Position numbers and translations under genes: made by a program. This document shows positions 40,883-50,690 of a DNA stretch of 64,000 bases, one piece after another (position 1 is the first letter of the stretch; every line of letters begins with the position of its first letter). The stretch lies in the NCBI RefSeq assembly GCF_001894785.1, contig NZ_BCWW01000002.1:62001-126000 (forward strand), read 5' to 3'. This DNA is from Rhodococcoides fascians NBRC 12155 = LMG 3623 (GTDB taxonomy: Bacteria; Actinomycetota; Actinomycetes; Mycobacteriales; Mycobacteriaceae). The notes under the pieces were generated by a model, which was given only the letters and a program-made list of their open reading frames with translations, was not told the DNA's origin and ran no database searches.

Positions 40883-42796
40883 ATGACTTCTTCCCAGAAC
40901 TCCGGGCTGGACCCGCAACTCGTCGCGCGCCTGTCCAGCCGCTTCGATTCCCTGGGCGACCACATGCGTCAGGTGGCCGTCGACCTGCATACATTGCAGT
41001 CGCAGCTCGGTACCGCACCCACTTCCGTGCCCGTTTCGGCTCCCGCCAGGCCACAGCCGGTGCCGCGGTCGTCTGCGCCGACCGTCCCTCCGCAGACGTT
41101 CTCGCCGCCCCAGATGCCTGCACCGCAGCAGCCCTATGCCGCGCGCGGCCCGGTGTCGGCACCTCCGTTCACGCCGCCTCCTGCGGTCGGCCGGTCCATG
41201 GCAGCCCCGCCGTTGCGAGGGCCGGTGGTCGCGCCACGGCCCCCCGCTCCGCCCCGTGAGCCGTGGTGGCAACGAGACGGCGTCATCAGTCGCCTGCTCG
41301 CCGTCGCGGGCGCAGGTGTCACGCTCGTCGGCGTCGTGATGCTGCTGGTTCTGGCCGCACAGGCCGGCTGGTTCGGGCCGCCTCTGCGCGTCGCCGCAGG
41401 CGGGGTGTTCTCCCTCGCACTGATCGGTGCCGGCGTGCGAGTGTTCGGTCGCTCCGGAGGACGCGTCGGCGGAATTGCTCTGGCCGCTACGGGTATTGCG
41501 GGTCTGTACCTCGACGTTCTGGCGACGTCCGTCCTGTACGGCTGGCTCGATCCGGTGATCGGGTTGATTGCTGCATTCGGAATTGCCGCTGCGGGAACAG
41601 CTCTCGCAGTGCAGTGGAAGTCGCAGCCGATGGCGGTATTGATTCTCGCCGGAGTCGCGGCGTGCGGGCCCATCCTGACCGACGGTCCGACCCTGGCCCT
41701 GATCGCGTTCTTCATCGCCACTTACATTGCGAGCTTCCCGGCTCAGATCGGCCGTGATTGGCCGCTGCTGCAGATCGTCCGGACCCTTCCCCTCGTCGGC
41801 ACGGTCCTGATAGCGCTGGTCGGAACCGACCTGTCCGAACCGACCGACTACCGACTGCTTCTCGTCGTCGTCCTGGTGGCCGCGTCCGGAATGGGTATGT
41901 CTCTGGAACTGCTGCGCCGCAACGTCTCCGACGTGGTGGCCACCGTCATGACCGCTCTGGCTGCGCTGCCGCTGCTGATCTCGGCGAGCGTGTTCGATCG
42001 GTGGACCACCGTGACCGTGCAACTGGTTCTGGTGGCCGCGGCACTGGCGATCGTGCTGCTGGTGCACTGGCTGCCGGCGCATGCCCGCATCGCCGTCTCG
42101 ATCATCGGTGCCGTGGCAATGCTGCAGGCCGCAGTCGGATCGACGACGGTCGACGTGCGTCCGGTCGTGCTGTTCGCGGTTGCCCTGGCGCTGTTCGCCG
42201 CGGCCCACCGCACCCGCTCGTCGTTGGCCTACCTGATCGGAAGCGCGTTCGGTGTGATCGGTGCGTTGACCTTCGTCTCGATCTCCCCGCCGGAGGCTCT
42301 CCTGGACTCCGATCACGCTGCCGGGAATGCGGGCAGCATCATCGGCGGAATACTGCTCGCTGCAACAACATTCGCGTTCGCCTATGTCCTGACCGAACTG
42401 AAACTCCTCGACGACGGAATGCAGACCCTCGCCATCGTCTCCGGAGTGCTCGCCCTGTACGGCCTCACCTCGGCCACCGTGAGCCTGGGAACCTCGATCG
42501 GCGGCAACACCACCGGATTCACCGCCGGGCACACCGCCGCCACGATCGAGTGGATGATCGCAGCATTCGCCCTGCTGGCCTTCGGCTTACGGAGTATTGC
42601 CCACGTTCACCTGGCACTGCTGGCCGGACTTTCGCTGACCGCCGCCTCCATCGCCAAACTGTTCCTGTTCGACCTCGTCGCCCTGGACGGCCTCTTCCGC
42701 GTCATCGCCTTCATCGCAGTCGGCTTGTTGCTGCTGATCGCGGGGACCCGATACGCCAAGGTATTCGCGGACCGAGAGGGCGCGGTCACCTCCTGA
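40883..42796 (+). CDS. DUF2339 multi-spanning membrane protein
   Basis: A 637-residue membrane protein. Residues 1-45 may form a coiled coil (FDSLGDHMRQVAVDLHTLQSQL), 46-130 are proline/alanine-rich and disordered, and about 16-18 closely spaced membrane segments follow from residue 135 to the end. This is the layout of DUF2339 proteins, whose function is unknown. AGGAT lies 8 bases before the ATG at 40883. It is followed by a long perfect hairpin shared with the convergent mmpL3 gene. Confidence 0.8.
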   Translation: MTSSQNSGLDPQLVARLSSRFDSLGDHMRQVAVDLHTLQSQLGTAPTSVPVSAPARPQPVPRSSAPTVPPQTFSPPQMPAPQQPYAARGPVSAPPFTPPPAVGRSMAAPPLRGPVVAPRPPAPPREPWWQRDGVISRLLAVAGAGVTLVGVVMLLVLAAQAGWFGPPLRVAAGGVFSLALIGAGVRVFGRSGGRVGGIALAATGIAGLYLDVLATSVLYGWLDPVIGLIAAFGIAAAGTALAVQWKSQPMAVLILAGVAACGPILTDGPTLALIAFFIATYIASFPAQIGRDWPLLQIVRTLPLVGTVLIALVGTDLSEPTDYRLLLVVVLVAASGMGMSLELLRRNVSDVVATVMTALAALPLLISASVFDRWTTVTVQLVLVAAALAIVLLVHWLPAHARIAVSIIGAVAMLQAAVGSTTVDVRPVVLFAVALALFAAAHRTRSSLAYLIGSAFGVIGALTFVSISPPEALLDSDHAAGNAGSIIGGILLAATTFAFAYVLTELKLLDDGMQTLAIVSGVLALYGLTSATVSLGTSIGGNTTGFTAGHTAATIEWMIAAFALLAFGLRSIAHVHLALLAGLSLTAASIAKLFLFDLVALDGLFRVIAFIAVGLLLLIAGTRYAKVFADREGAVTS

Positions 42797-42823
42797 CCCC
42801 AGCTGCCTCCTGATCCCAGCTGA

Positions 42824-42872
42824 GTGAATGGACCACTGCACACGTCTCGACGGTGTGCAGTGGTCCATTCAC
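42824..42872. terminator. Perfect 20-bp stem hairpin between convergent genes
   Basis: Arms 42824-42843 and 42853-42872 are perfectly complementary over 20 bases (outer GTGAATGGAC, inner TGCACAC) with a 9-base loop. It lies between the DUF2339 stop (42796) and the mmpL3 stop (42915), so it could end both transcripts. No T-run is visible. Confidence 0.75.
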
Positions 42873-42914
42873 GCGTTGCGGGGGAGGGGTGGCTCCCGGC
42901 TGTGACGGCTCGCG

Positions 42915-45900
42915 TCAGCGGTTGCGCTCCCGAGCCAACAGTTCGCTGACACTGAGCACCTGGCGGTTGTCGCCGCCGCGGTGGCGGCCACTGTCGCCGC
43001 CTTCGGTGGACGGAGCGACACGACGACCGGACGGCTTCTCCTCGCGATCCGATTCCGAACTGGCCCCGACACCGTTGCCGTTGCTTTCGGTGTCATGTCG
43101 TTCCGAGGTGCGGTGGTCGGAACCACTGCTGTTGGAACCACTGCTGTCCGAACCGTTGCGGTCGATGCCGTTTCCGTTCGAGCCACGGCGTTCGGACCCG
43201 TTGTCGGCGTTGCCGTTTCGCCCGGAACCGTTGCGTCCGGCAGCTGTGCCGCCGTGGGTGCCGGTATGCGAGCCGTTGGTGCCGTGCTCGTCGGCTCCGT
43301 TCGAAGCTGCTCCGTTCGAAGCTGCTCCGTTGGTAGCAGCCCCGTTGGTAGCAGCCCCGTTGGCGGTCGAGCCGTTGGACGACGACCCGTTGGCACCGGT
43401 GCCGTGACCGTTCGAGCCGTGACCATTCGAGGTGTGGCTGTCAGAACCGTGGGAGCCGTTGGTGAGCGACTCGCTTCGCGGAGTGCTCGGCCGTGGTGCC
43501 TGCGATGCGCTCGGGGCTCGCAGATCGGCCAGCCAACTTTCGATGGATCGCGAATCCGGCTCCTCGGCCCGTCCCGCTCGCGTGCTACGGGTGCGGCTCG
43601 GGGGTGCACTCGGCGGTTGAGGCGACTGTGCTGGTGCCGGTGCGGGTGCGGCACTCGGGGGAGCGGGTCGAACGACGTCCGCTGCCTGAGTCGGTTCGGG
43701 TTCGACGTGCGGACGCGGCGGAACCTGCTGCGCCCGAGTCGGCCCGGATACGGGTGGGCGCGGTTCGGCAGGACGCGGCGGAGTGGGACGCGCCGCGGGT
43801 GCCTGCGGCGAGTAAGCCTGCGACGGGCGAGCCTGGGGCGAGTAGGCCTGCGACGAGTACGGCTGCACCGAATCGGGCTGGGGCTCAGCCTGCTTCGGGG
43901 GAGTGGTCGGTGCCGCGCGGGTCGGCTCGGGTGGCGTCGCCGGCCGGCCGGTCACACTTCGACGCGACTCTTCCTTCGCGGCGTGCGTGGCACGGATCGG
44001 TCCGCCTCCGTGCGGTGCCACCACCGGGATGGGTTCGGTGAGGGGCTCACCGCGGCGCGGTGTCGGACGCATCGGGGGTGCGACGGTCGACGAGGGTGCG
44101 CCGCCCGCGAGGGCGAGTTCGGGCACGTCTCCGGTGGGCAGCAGCTCGTCTTCGAGGATGGTCTCGCCGAGGCCGAGCTTGCGCTGAATGCGCTTCATCC
44201 ACTGCGGAGCCCACCAGCAGTCGTCGCCGAGCAGCTTCATCGTGGCGGGCACGAGGAACATGCGAATCAGCGTCGCGTCGATGATGAGAGCGGCGATCAT
44301 GCCGTAGGCGATGTACTTCATCATCACCAGATCGGAGAACGCGAACGCGCCGGTGACGACGATGAGGATCAGTGCCGCCGCGGTGATGATGCGTCCGGTA
44401 TGCGAGGTTCCGATGCGGATGGCTTCGCTTGTGCTGGCACCCTTTTCGCGTGCCTCGACCATTCTGGAGAGTAGGAACACCTCGTAGTCCGTGGACAGGC
44501 CGAACACAATCGAGATGATCAGCACCAGCACCGGAGCCATGATCGGCCCCGGGGTGAAGTTCATCAGCCCCGCCCCGTGACCCTCGATGAAGATCCACGT
44601 CAGGATGCCCATGGTGGCACCGAGGCCGAGGACGGTCATCAGCACCGCCTTGATCGGCAGCACCAGCGATCCGAACGTCAGGAACATCAGCATCGTCACG
44701 ATGAACACCACCAGCACGGCCATCAGTGGCAGCTTGTCGATGAGTGCGCTGATCGAGTCCTGCTCGATTGCCGGGGTACCTCCGATCATGACCGTCGCGC
44801 CGTCGGGCACGTCGATGCTGCGGAGGAAGTCGATGGCCGGTTTCGAGTCGTTGCGATCGGTCAACCCGGCCTTGAAGACGATGACGCCGTCCTTGCTGGC
44901 ACCGACGGGAGTGAATTTCTCGATCAATCCGGGAGCGTTGTTCGCCTGCGTGGTGATCGCGCCGAGCGTCGGACCCTGCGCGCCCTCGATGACCATCTTG
45001 ATGGGTTCGGTGCGCTGGCCGGGGAACAGGCTGTCGAACTCTCCCTGCGCGACGCGGGTGACGTTGTCCGGCGGTAGGTACGTCTCGTTGATGCCACCGA
45101 ATTTGATGTTGCCGACGGGCAGCGTCAGAAGGACCAATCCGAGCACGATGGGCACGGTGACCTTGACGGGGTTGCGCATCACCCAGCGGGTGAGCTTGCC
45201 CCACATGCCGTTCTCGATCTCTTCGCTCGACTTGGTCTTGCGCATGAACTTCAGACCGAGGGCGTCGACGCGTGGGCCGAGGATGGCGAGCATCGCGGGC
45301 AGGATCGTGATGGCCGTCAGCGCTGCGAGCGCGACGGTGGCGATGGATCCGTATGCGACCGATTTCAGGAAGCCCTGCGGAAACAGCAGCAGGCCACCGA
45401 GGGAAGCGACGATCATCGTCGCGGAGAACACCACGGTGCGACCCGCCGTCATGACGGTACGGCGCACGGCCTGTGGCGTCGTATGTCCGTCACCGAGTTC
45501 CTCGCGGAATCTGGAGACGATGAAGAGTCCGTAGTCGATGGCCAACCCGAGTCCGACGAGCGAGACCACGGGCGCGACGAACGAGTTGACCTCGGTGAAG
45601 TTGGTGAACACCTTGACGATGCCGTTGGCTCCGACGACCGTCAGACCGCCGATGATCAGCGGGAGTGCCGCGGCGACGACGCCGCCGAAAATGAAGAACA
45701 GCAGGACTGCGACGGCGGGAATCGCCAACAGTTCCATGCGGTGAATGTCGCCTGCCATCGTCGACTGCAGTGCGCCGGCCACGGCCTGAAGACCGGTCAC
45801 CTGCACGTCGACGCCGTCGATGTAGAAGGCGTCCTTGACGGCCTGGAAGTTGTTGGTCAGTTCGGTGTCGTCGGCACCCTTCATCGCGATGCTGGCGATG

Positions 45901-46295
45901 GCATGTTGCTTGTCGTTGGTACCGAGAGCTGCGAGGTTGGGTGCGCCGGGCACCTTGAAGTAGGTGCCGTTGACCTTCTCGATCTGGTCGGGATGGTCGA
46001 CGGGGAGCGATTCGAGGCTCGAGACGACCTTCGACTGGAATTCCGGATCGTCGATCGACGACCCCTCGGGCGCGGTGTAGAGGACGATGACGTCACCCTG
46101 CTTGTCGCGTCCGAACGTCGTGTCCGCCAGACGGGCAGCCTGGGCCGATTCCGAGGTCGGATCGTCCCAACCGCTCTGACTGAGATGGCTGTTGAGATCG
46201 AGACCGTAGGCAGCGAAGCCCAACAGCCCGGCCACCATGACACCGATAACGGTGTACCGCAGGCGGTAGACGATGTCTCCCCATCTGGCGAACAC
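42915..46295 (-). CDS. mmpL3: MmpL3-type RND trehalose monomycolate exporter with very long disordered tail
   Basis: A 1126-residue RND transporter expected to flip trehalose monomycolate to the periplasm. Twelve membrane segments and two porter loops fill residues 1-690. The proton-relay pairs are Asp254-Tyr255 and Asp603-Tyr604, matching the Asp-Tyr pairs of M. tuberculosis MmpL3. From about 720 on there are 400 residues of low complexity, first Pro/Ala/Gln then Asn/Gly/Ser/His with tandem 15-base repeats around 43298-43373, ending VLSVSELLARERNR. The GTG at 46295 directly follows the NYN gene stop, with AAGGAG upstream. Gene order NYN-trmB-GTPases-pckG supports the MmpL3 call. Confidence 0.92.
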   Translation of the reverse strand: MFARWGDIVYRLRYTVIGVMVAGLLGFAAYGLDLNSHLSQSGWDDPTSESAQAARLADTTFGRDKQGDVIVLYTAPEGSSIDDPEFQSKVVSSLESLPVDHPDQIEKVNGTYFKVPGAPNLAALGTNDKQHAIASIAMKGADDTELTNNFQAVKDAFYIDGVDVQVTGLQAVAGALQSTMAGDIHRMELLAIPAVAVLLFFIFGGVVAAALPLIIGGLTVVGANGIVKVFTNFTEVNSFVAPVVSLVGLGLAIDYGLFIVSRFREELGDGHTTPQAVRRTVMTAGRTVVFSATMIVASLGGLLLFPQGFLKSVAYGSIATVALAALTAITILPAMLAILGPRVDALGLKFMRKTKSSEEIENGMWGKLTRWVMRNPVKVTVPIVLGLVLLTLPVGNIKFGGINETYLPPDNVTRVAQGEFDSLFPGQRTEPIKMVIEGAQGPTLGAITTQANNAPGLIEKFTPVGASKDGVIVFKAGLTDRNDSKPAIDFLRSIDVPDGATVMIGGTPAIEQDSISALIDKLPLMAVLVVFIVTMLMFLTFGSLVLPIKAVLMTVLGLGATMGILTWIFIEGHGAGLMNFTPGPIMAPVLVLIISIVFGLSTDYEVFLLSRMVEAREKGASTSEAIRIGTSHTGRIITAAALILIVVTGAFAFSDLVMMKYIAYGMIAALIIDATLIRMFLVPATMKLLGDDCWWAPQWMKRIQRKLGLGETILEDELLPTGDVPELALAGGAPSSTVAPPMRPTPRRGEPLTEPIPVVAPHGGGPIRATHAAKEESRRSVTGRPATPPEPTRAAPTTPPKQAEPQPDSVQPYSSQAYSPQARPSQAYSPQAPAARPTPPRPAEPRPPVSGPTRAQQVPPRPHVEPEPTQAADVVRPAPPSAAPAPAPAQSPQPPSAPPSRTRSTRAGRAEEPDSRSIESWLADLRAPSASQAPRPSTPRSESLTNGSHGSDSHTSNGHGSNGHGTGANGSSSNGSTANGAATNGAATNGAASNGAASNGADEHGTNGSHTGTHGGTAAGRNGSGRNGNADNGSERRGSNGNGIDRNGSDSSGSNSSGSDHRTSERHDTESNGNGVGASSESDREEKPSGRRVAPSTEGGDSGRHRGGDNRQVLSVSELLARERNR

Positions 46296-47000
46296 TTAAG
46301 AAACTCCTTGGCGCCCGACGAGCAGGGCGGACAGCGGTCGGAAGGGCTGCAGCCACGCGCCCTCGTCGGGGAGCGAATCGAGACTCACCCGAGGCAGTGG
46401 CTCACGGAAGACGCCGGGAATGTCCTCGAGGTCGAGGAATTCCAGGATGTCCGACGTGACAGCCCAGCTTGCGTGCTCCCGGAATCCCAGTACCTGAACG
46501 GGTACTCCGGTTGCTGCGATGGCCTCCAACGGCCCCTTGAACGCCTGACCGTCGGCGGACGCGACCATGACACCGGCGAGGCCGCCGTCACGGTTGCGGA
46601 AGTCGATGTGGTCGAGCATGTCGGCGTCGACATCACTGTCTTCGTCGACCTTGGGCTTGGCGAACACCGCGAAGCCCACGTTACGCAATGCTTCGACCCA
46701 GGGGCGGACGACGTCGGCGCTGCCGGGTGCAATATTGGTGAACACCGTTGCCTCGGGCTCGAGCGTCGCGGTGCCCGAGGTGGACAGTTCGGCGGTGCGG
46801 CTGAGCAGCCATCGGCCCAGCGCATCGAATCGTGGGCGGTAGGCGGCGGTGGGCCGGCCACCCAGGATCGCGCCGAGACCCATGTCCAGGTTGGGTGCAT
46901 CCCACACGAGCAGGACTCGCTTGCTGTGGCGGGACTCACCGATCGCCCCGAGCTCGGCGGGATCGATCACGGTGTCGGGCATGTCCGTACTGACGCTCAT
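46296..47000 (-). CDS. NYN (PIN-like) domain protein, Rv0207c-like
   Basis: A 234-residue protein with a NYN/PIN-like nuclease fold. The first strand carries the acidic motif VLLVWDAPNLDMGLG, and further acids are in DSDVDADMLDHIDF and VMVASADGQAF. The family is predicted to process RNA. It lies between trmB, whose stop it overlaps as ATGA, and mmpL3, which starts immediately after its TAA, so all three are one operon. This order matches M. tuberculosis Rv0208c-Rv0206c as recalled. Confidence 0.85.
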   Translation of the reverse strand: MSVSTDMPDTVIDPAELGAIGESRHSKRVLLVWDAPNLDMGLGAILGGRPTAAYRPRFDALGRWLLSRTAELSTSGTATLEPEATVFTNIAPGSADVVRPWVEALRNVGFAVFAKPKVDEDSDVDADMLDHIDFRNRDGGLAGVMVASADGQAFKGPLEAIAATGVPVQVLGFREHASWAVTSDILEFLDLEDIPGVFREPLPRVSLDSLPDEGAWLQPFRPLSALLVGRQGVS

Positions 47001-47755
47001 GCTGTCTTCTTTCCCCAGATCAATTCCGTCACCGAGCTGCCCACCTGCTGGGCCTTGCCCTCGAACTTGGTCACCGGCCGCTCGTGCGTCATGGGCGACT
47101 CCCAATCGAGAACGGTCAGACCGGGCTCGGCGTTCCCGGCCTCGGCAATCCACTCAGCGTATTCGGCGTGATCGGTGGCCACGTGCAGAACGCCGCCCGG
47201 CTTCAGGCGATCCGCGATCATCGCGAACGTGGGGCCCTGCAGGAGACGACGCTTGTGGTGGCGCACCTTGGGCCACGGGTCGGGGAAGAAGACGCGAACG
47301 CCGGTCAAGGACTCCGAGGTCAGCATGTTCTCGAGGACGTCCATCGCGTCGCCGCGGAACAACCTGACGTTCTCGATGTTCTCGCGCTCGATCTGCTGCA
47401 GAGTCTGCGCGAGCCCGGGTCGGTAGACCTCGACGGCCATGAGGTTGACGTGCGGCTCGGCCATCGCCATCGCCGTGGTGGCCGTGCCCGTGCCCGACCC
47501 GATCTCGAGAATCGCCGGACCGCTGCGCCCGAACCAGGCGTCGATGTCGATCTGCTCGTCGGCGACATCGCGGCCGATGCGTGGCCACAGGTTGTCCCAG
47601 GTGCTCTGCTGAGCGTCGGTCAGCGCTCCGCGGCGGGAGCGGAAACTGGTCACTCTGGGGTACAGCCGCGAGCCCCGTTCCTGGGTCTGCACCGAGTTGT
47701 CTCCGGTGTCGGCAGAGGTGTCCTGTGGCTCGTTCACCGGTCCATTGTCGCGCAT
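46997..47755 (-). CDS. trmB: tRNA (guanine-N7-)-methyltransferase
   Basis: A 252-residue SAM-dependent enzyme making m7G46 in tRNA. The SAM motif is ILEIGSGTGTATTAMA, followed by the family signatures VEVYRPGLA, FRGDAMDVLE, VRVFFPDPWPKVRHHKRRLLQ and HVATDHAEYAEW. The N-terminal 30 residues are variable. The ATG at 47755 has no ribosome site (CACACT lies 6 bases upstream, a weak leaderless fit); a GTG at 47737 is possible. A much longer upstream frame is rejected because it runs antisense to the GTPase gene. Confidence 0.93.
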   Translation of the reverse strand: MRDNGPVNEPQDTSADTGDNSVQTQERGSRLYPRVTSFRSRRGALTDAQQSTWDNLWPRIGRDVADEQIDIDAWFGRSGPAILEIGSGTGTATTAMAMAEPHVNLMAVEVYRPGLAQTLQQIERENIENVRLFRGDAMDVLENMLTSESLTGVRVFFPDPWPKVRHHKRRLLQGPTFAMIADRLKPGGVLHVATDHAEYAEWIAEAGNAEPGLTVLDWESPMTHERPVTKFEGKAQQVGSSVTELIWGKKTA

Positions 47756-47810
47756 CGGCGGAGTGTGTGACAGGTGGGTCTCGAGTTGAAGTTGAGACTT
47801 GCCGTTCCAT

Positions 47811-47822
47811 CGCTGATCAGCG
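47811..47822. promoter_or_regulatory. 12-bp palindrome in the trmB-GTPase intergenic region
   Basis: CGCTGATCAGCG is a perfect palindrome in the 244-base gap (47756-47999) between divergent trmB and the GTPase pair. It could be an operator. The rest of the gap shows no convincing gene or RNA. Confidence 0.3.
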
Positions 47823-47999
47823 GTAGGGCCGCGTCCTATAACTACAACGGTGTAATTCTCGACGGCCCGTCCGGAACGGCCGTCGTGTGCCAGAATCGGT
47901 GCCGCAGCAGGGGGCTGCGGGCCACGTGGCCGATCGTGCTCGACGAGCCGATCGCACATCTCGATGTGGCCGTTCGGTGGGTCGTTTCCGGGGGGATCG

Positions 48000-49085
48000 A
48001 TGATGGACGGTGCCGAGGCAGGTCTGGGTCGATTGCGTGTGCGCTCGGAAGAGGTGGACGCGGCCGGGGCCGGCGCAGGCCGGAAGGCTGTCGAGAATGC
48101 TGTCGAGCGGCGTCTGCGGCCGCTGGAGGTGCACGTTTCCGGCCGCGTCGGAGTCGGGAAGTCGGTGATTGTCTCGGTGCTCGATGCCGCGCGACTGCAT
48201 ACCGACGGGTTCGAGGTCCGGTTGCACGAGAGCGGATGGGCCGATATCCCGCGTGCCGCGGAGGTGCAGCAGAGGCGCACCGCATCCGATGTCGACGTGC
48301 TCGTCCACGTGCTGGCCGGTGCCGTGTCCCCGGACGACATCACCTTCCTCTCCGCTCGACCCGGCGGACCGCCGGCACACACCGTGATCCTGCTGAACAA
48401 GGCCGACACTCTCGACGAACCTGCGGCGACGGCCGCAGCGGCATCCGAGCAACTGGGGCGACGAGTGCTGCCGGTGATGGGATCTGTTGCAGCGGGCCTG
48501 GGCGGCGCGGCCCGAGGCTTCGCTGTGGACATGGCCGATGTGCGGGCCGTGGCGGCCGGTGCGCTGCGTACTGGGGATCTGATGACGGTCGATCGGTTTC
48601 GGAGTGCTGATATTCCGCTCTCGACGCCGCGCCGAGAGGCACTGCTGGACCGGGTGGAATTACGCGGTCTCGCCCTACTCGTCGATGCGCTCCGGCGGCG
48701 TAGCGAAGTGTCCGACGCGGATGTACTGCGTGAGCTGTGGGAGGCCACCGGCGTCGACGCCGTGACGACGGTGGTGTCCGACACTGTCTCGGCTGCTGCG
48801 ACGGCCCGCGACGACGACCTGCACGAACAACTGCTGCAGATATCCGCCCGTCACCGTGACGTTCGAGGGGCCGTCGAATCCTATCTGGCTTCGGACGAGG
48901 CGGTGGCTGCCGATATGCGCTGTGCTGCAGCGCGATTGGCGGTGCCGATCGAGACGGGCTCGGAGCAGGCCCTGCTGGAGCAGGCATCGGTGTGGAAGCG
49001 GTGTGCCGCCACCTCGGAGGACGACGACGTCCGGCGCTCCGCCCTGGCCCTGTGCCGCGGCTATGTGCGGATGCTCCGACCGTGA
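48000..49085 (+). CDS. Dynamin-like GTPase, first of pair (Rv0209-like)
   Basis: A 361-residue P-loop GTPase. The P-loop is GRVGVGKS at 48-55, and the base-recognition motif NKAD is near 133 (VILLNKADTL). The C-terminal half is helical and acidic/arginine-rich, without a membrane segment. Position and length equal M. tuberculosis Rv0209 (361 residues, recalled). Start codons ATG 48000 and ATG 48003 both follow GGGGGG. It overlaps the second GTPase gene as GTGA, so the two are co-produced, like bacterial dynamin pairs such as IniA/IniC. Confidence 0.75.
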   Translation: MMDGAEAGLGRLRVRSEEVDAAGAGAGRKAVENAVERRLRPLEVHVSGRVGVGKSVIVSVLDAARLHTDGFEVRLHESGWADIPRAAEVQQRRTASDVDVLVHVLAGAVSPDDITFLSARPGGPPAHTVILLNKADTLDEPAATAAAASEQLGRRVLPVMGSVAAGLGGAARGFAVDMADVRAVAAGALRTGDLMTVDRFRSADIPLSTPRREALLDRVELRGLALLVDALRRRSEVSDADVLRELWEATGVDAVTTVVSDTVSAAATARDDDLHEQLLQISARHRDVRGAVESYLASDEAVAADMRCAAARLAVPIETGSEQALLEQASVWKRCAATSEDDDVRRSALALCRGYVRMLRP

Positions 49086-50632
49086 CCGATCCGAACCGGT
49101 TCCCGCTGCCGGACGATCTGAAAGGTGTTCTGCGTCGACGGAACTCGGAATCCCTCGTACGCATCGACCGTGCACGCAGCAGCCGACCTGCAGGCATTCA
49201 CGTCACCGGCACCGCAGCATCCGGCAAGACCGAGATATGCCATCTGCTCACCCGGCGCGACGGCGCGGAGATCGGGTTCGCCGACTCGGTCGAGGAGGCC
49301 GCGGTGGTCGTGATCGTCGTCGACGCGTCGGCTCCGGTCGGCCGTGCCGACGTCGAGCGCTGGCGTCCTGCCTTCGAGTCGACACCGGTTGTGTTGGTGG
49401 TCAACAAGATCGATGTGCATCGCCGGTGGCGCGAGGTGGTCGACGCCGATATCGAGATCGTCGCCGAGCGTGTGCCGCGTGCGGTGGAACACTCCGTTCA
49501 TCCGGTCTCGGCACGGTTGGCACGAGCCGGTAGGGAGATTGGCGATGCTGCCGTGTTCGCGGAGTCGGGTTTCGGGGCGGTCGCCGACAGAATCGACGCG
49601 TTGCTGATGCAGGCCGCGGCGGTAGGGGCACAGCGCAAATACGTTGCTGCAGTGCAGGAATCTGCCGCAGAGGCGAAGGCCGCCATCGTGGCCGAAGCTC
49701 GCGCAGTGACCGGAGGTGGTGACACCGCCCCTCTGCGTGCCAGGCGGGCGCGGCTGCTCGATGAACGAGAACGTCTCGGTGGTGACCGACGAGCATTGCT
49801 GCACAACCGTATTCAACGGGTTCGGGTCGACTGTATTCACGCTGCGGTCGAGGACGTTCGGATGCTCGGCGCGCAGGTACGGCAGACGATAGAGGGATCG
49901 CGGCGGGCCGAACTCGGCCATCTGCCCGGGCACCTCGCCGAATCCGTACAGGCAGTTCGAGCACGCGCCGACGCTGCCTTGTCCACCGGTCTCCGCGCCG
50001 TGGAAGTCGAACTCGGGCTCGCCGGCACGGTGCCCGAATCCGGTACTGCAGGCGGTGAGATCGACATCGGCGAACCGACCAGGCGACGCGGGATCGAGGA
50101 CGTCCTGATGGTCGCACTGGGGGCCTCGGCAGGGGTGGGACTGGGTCGGCTCGTAGTTTCGCCCCTGGCTCTGATTCCTACCTTGGCCGTCGCCAACACG
50201 ATCGTCTCACTGGCCATCGGTGCCGCGATCGCGTGGTGGTTGACCCGCTCACGCGCACTCGTCGCCGACCGTGCGCACCTTCGCGGCTGGACCCAGGAAA
50301 GTCTGGCTCGCGTGAAATCGGACGTGGAACAGCGGCTGCTCTCTCGCATTCTCGACGCCGAGTCCGCACTCGCGTCGGCGTTGACCTCGGCGGACCGGGA
50401 GGCGGCGGCACGTATCGATCTGTCGCTGGCCGAGATCGACGCCGAACTTCGCACGCTCGCCGATCACAGATCGGCGCTGCTCTCGGCCTGCGATCGGGAT
50501 CTGGCTGCACTCGAGCGCGGGCTGGAGCGATTTCGCGGGTCCGGGCGCGACTCGGTCGCGCCGTCGAAGCCCGTCGAATTCTCTCCCGGCGATCCGGAAC
50601 CGATCGGCGCGTCGATGCGTCGAAGCGGGTAG
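49082..50632 (+). CDS. Dynamin-like GTPase with hydrophobic paddle, second of pair (Rv0210-like)
   Basis: A 516-residue GTPase. The P-loop is GTAASGKTE near 43 and NKID lies near 108. A long helical region (about 185-330) follows, then a hydrophobic hairpin of two membrane-like segments (about 339-386), then another coiled-coil region. This is the layout of bacterial dynamin-like proteins that insert a hairpin into membranes. The typical DxxG switch motif is not evident. The GTG at 49082 overlaps the first GTPase stop. It is followed by a small Asp-rich protein and pckG. Confidence 0.75.
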   Translation: MTDPNRFPLPDDLKGVLRRRNSESLVRIDRARSSRPAGIHVTGTAASGKTEICHLLTRRDGAEIGFADSVEEAAVVVIVVDASAPVGRADVERWRPAFESTPVVLVVNKIDVHRRWREVVDADIEIVAERVPRAVEHSVHPVSARLARAGREIGDAAVFAESGFGAVADRIDALLMQAAAVGAQRKYVAAVQESAAEAKAAIVAEARAVTGGGDTAPLRARRARLLDERERLGGDRRALLHNRIQRVRVDCIHAAVEDVRMLGAQVRQTIEGSRRAELGHLPGHLAESVQAVRARADAALSTGLRAVEVELGLAGTVPESGTAGGEIDIGEPTRRRGIEDVLMVALGASAGVGLGRLVVSPLALIPTLAVANTIVSLAIGAAIAWWLTRSRALVADRAHLRGWTQESLARVKSDVEQRLLSRILDAESALASALTSADREAAARIDLSLAEIDAELRTLADHRSALLSACDRDLAALERGLERFRGSGRDSVAPSKPVEFSPGDPEPIGASMRRSG

Positions 50633-50690
50633 GTGCACGTCCGAACAGGTTCGCAGGCGGCGAACAGGCACCCGACAGTGAGGAGCGTCG

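Noticed and set aside
47756-47999. Small RNA or gene in the trmB-GTPase gap
   Set aside because: Only a 12-bp palindrome is seen; no stable extended structure or credible reading frame.
47756-48784. N-terminal extension of TrmB
   Set aside because: The frame stays open upstream but is antisense to the GTPase gene and lacks family similarity; the protein is complete from 47755.
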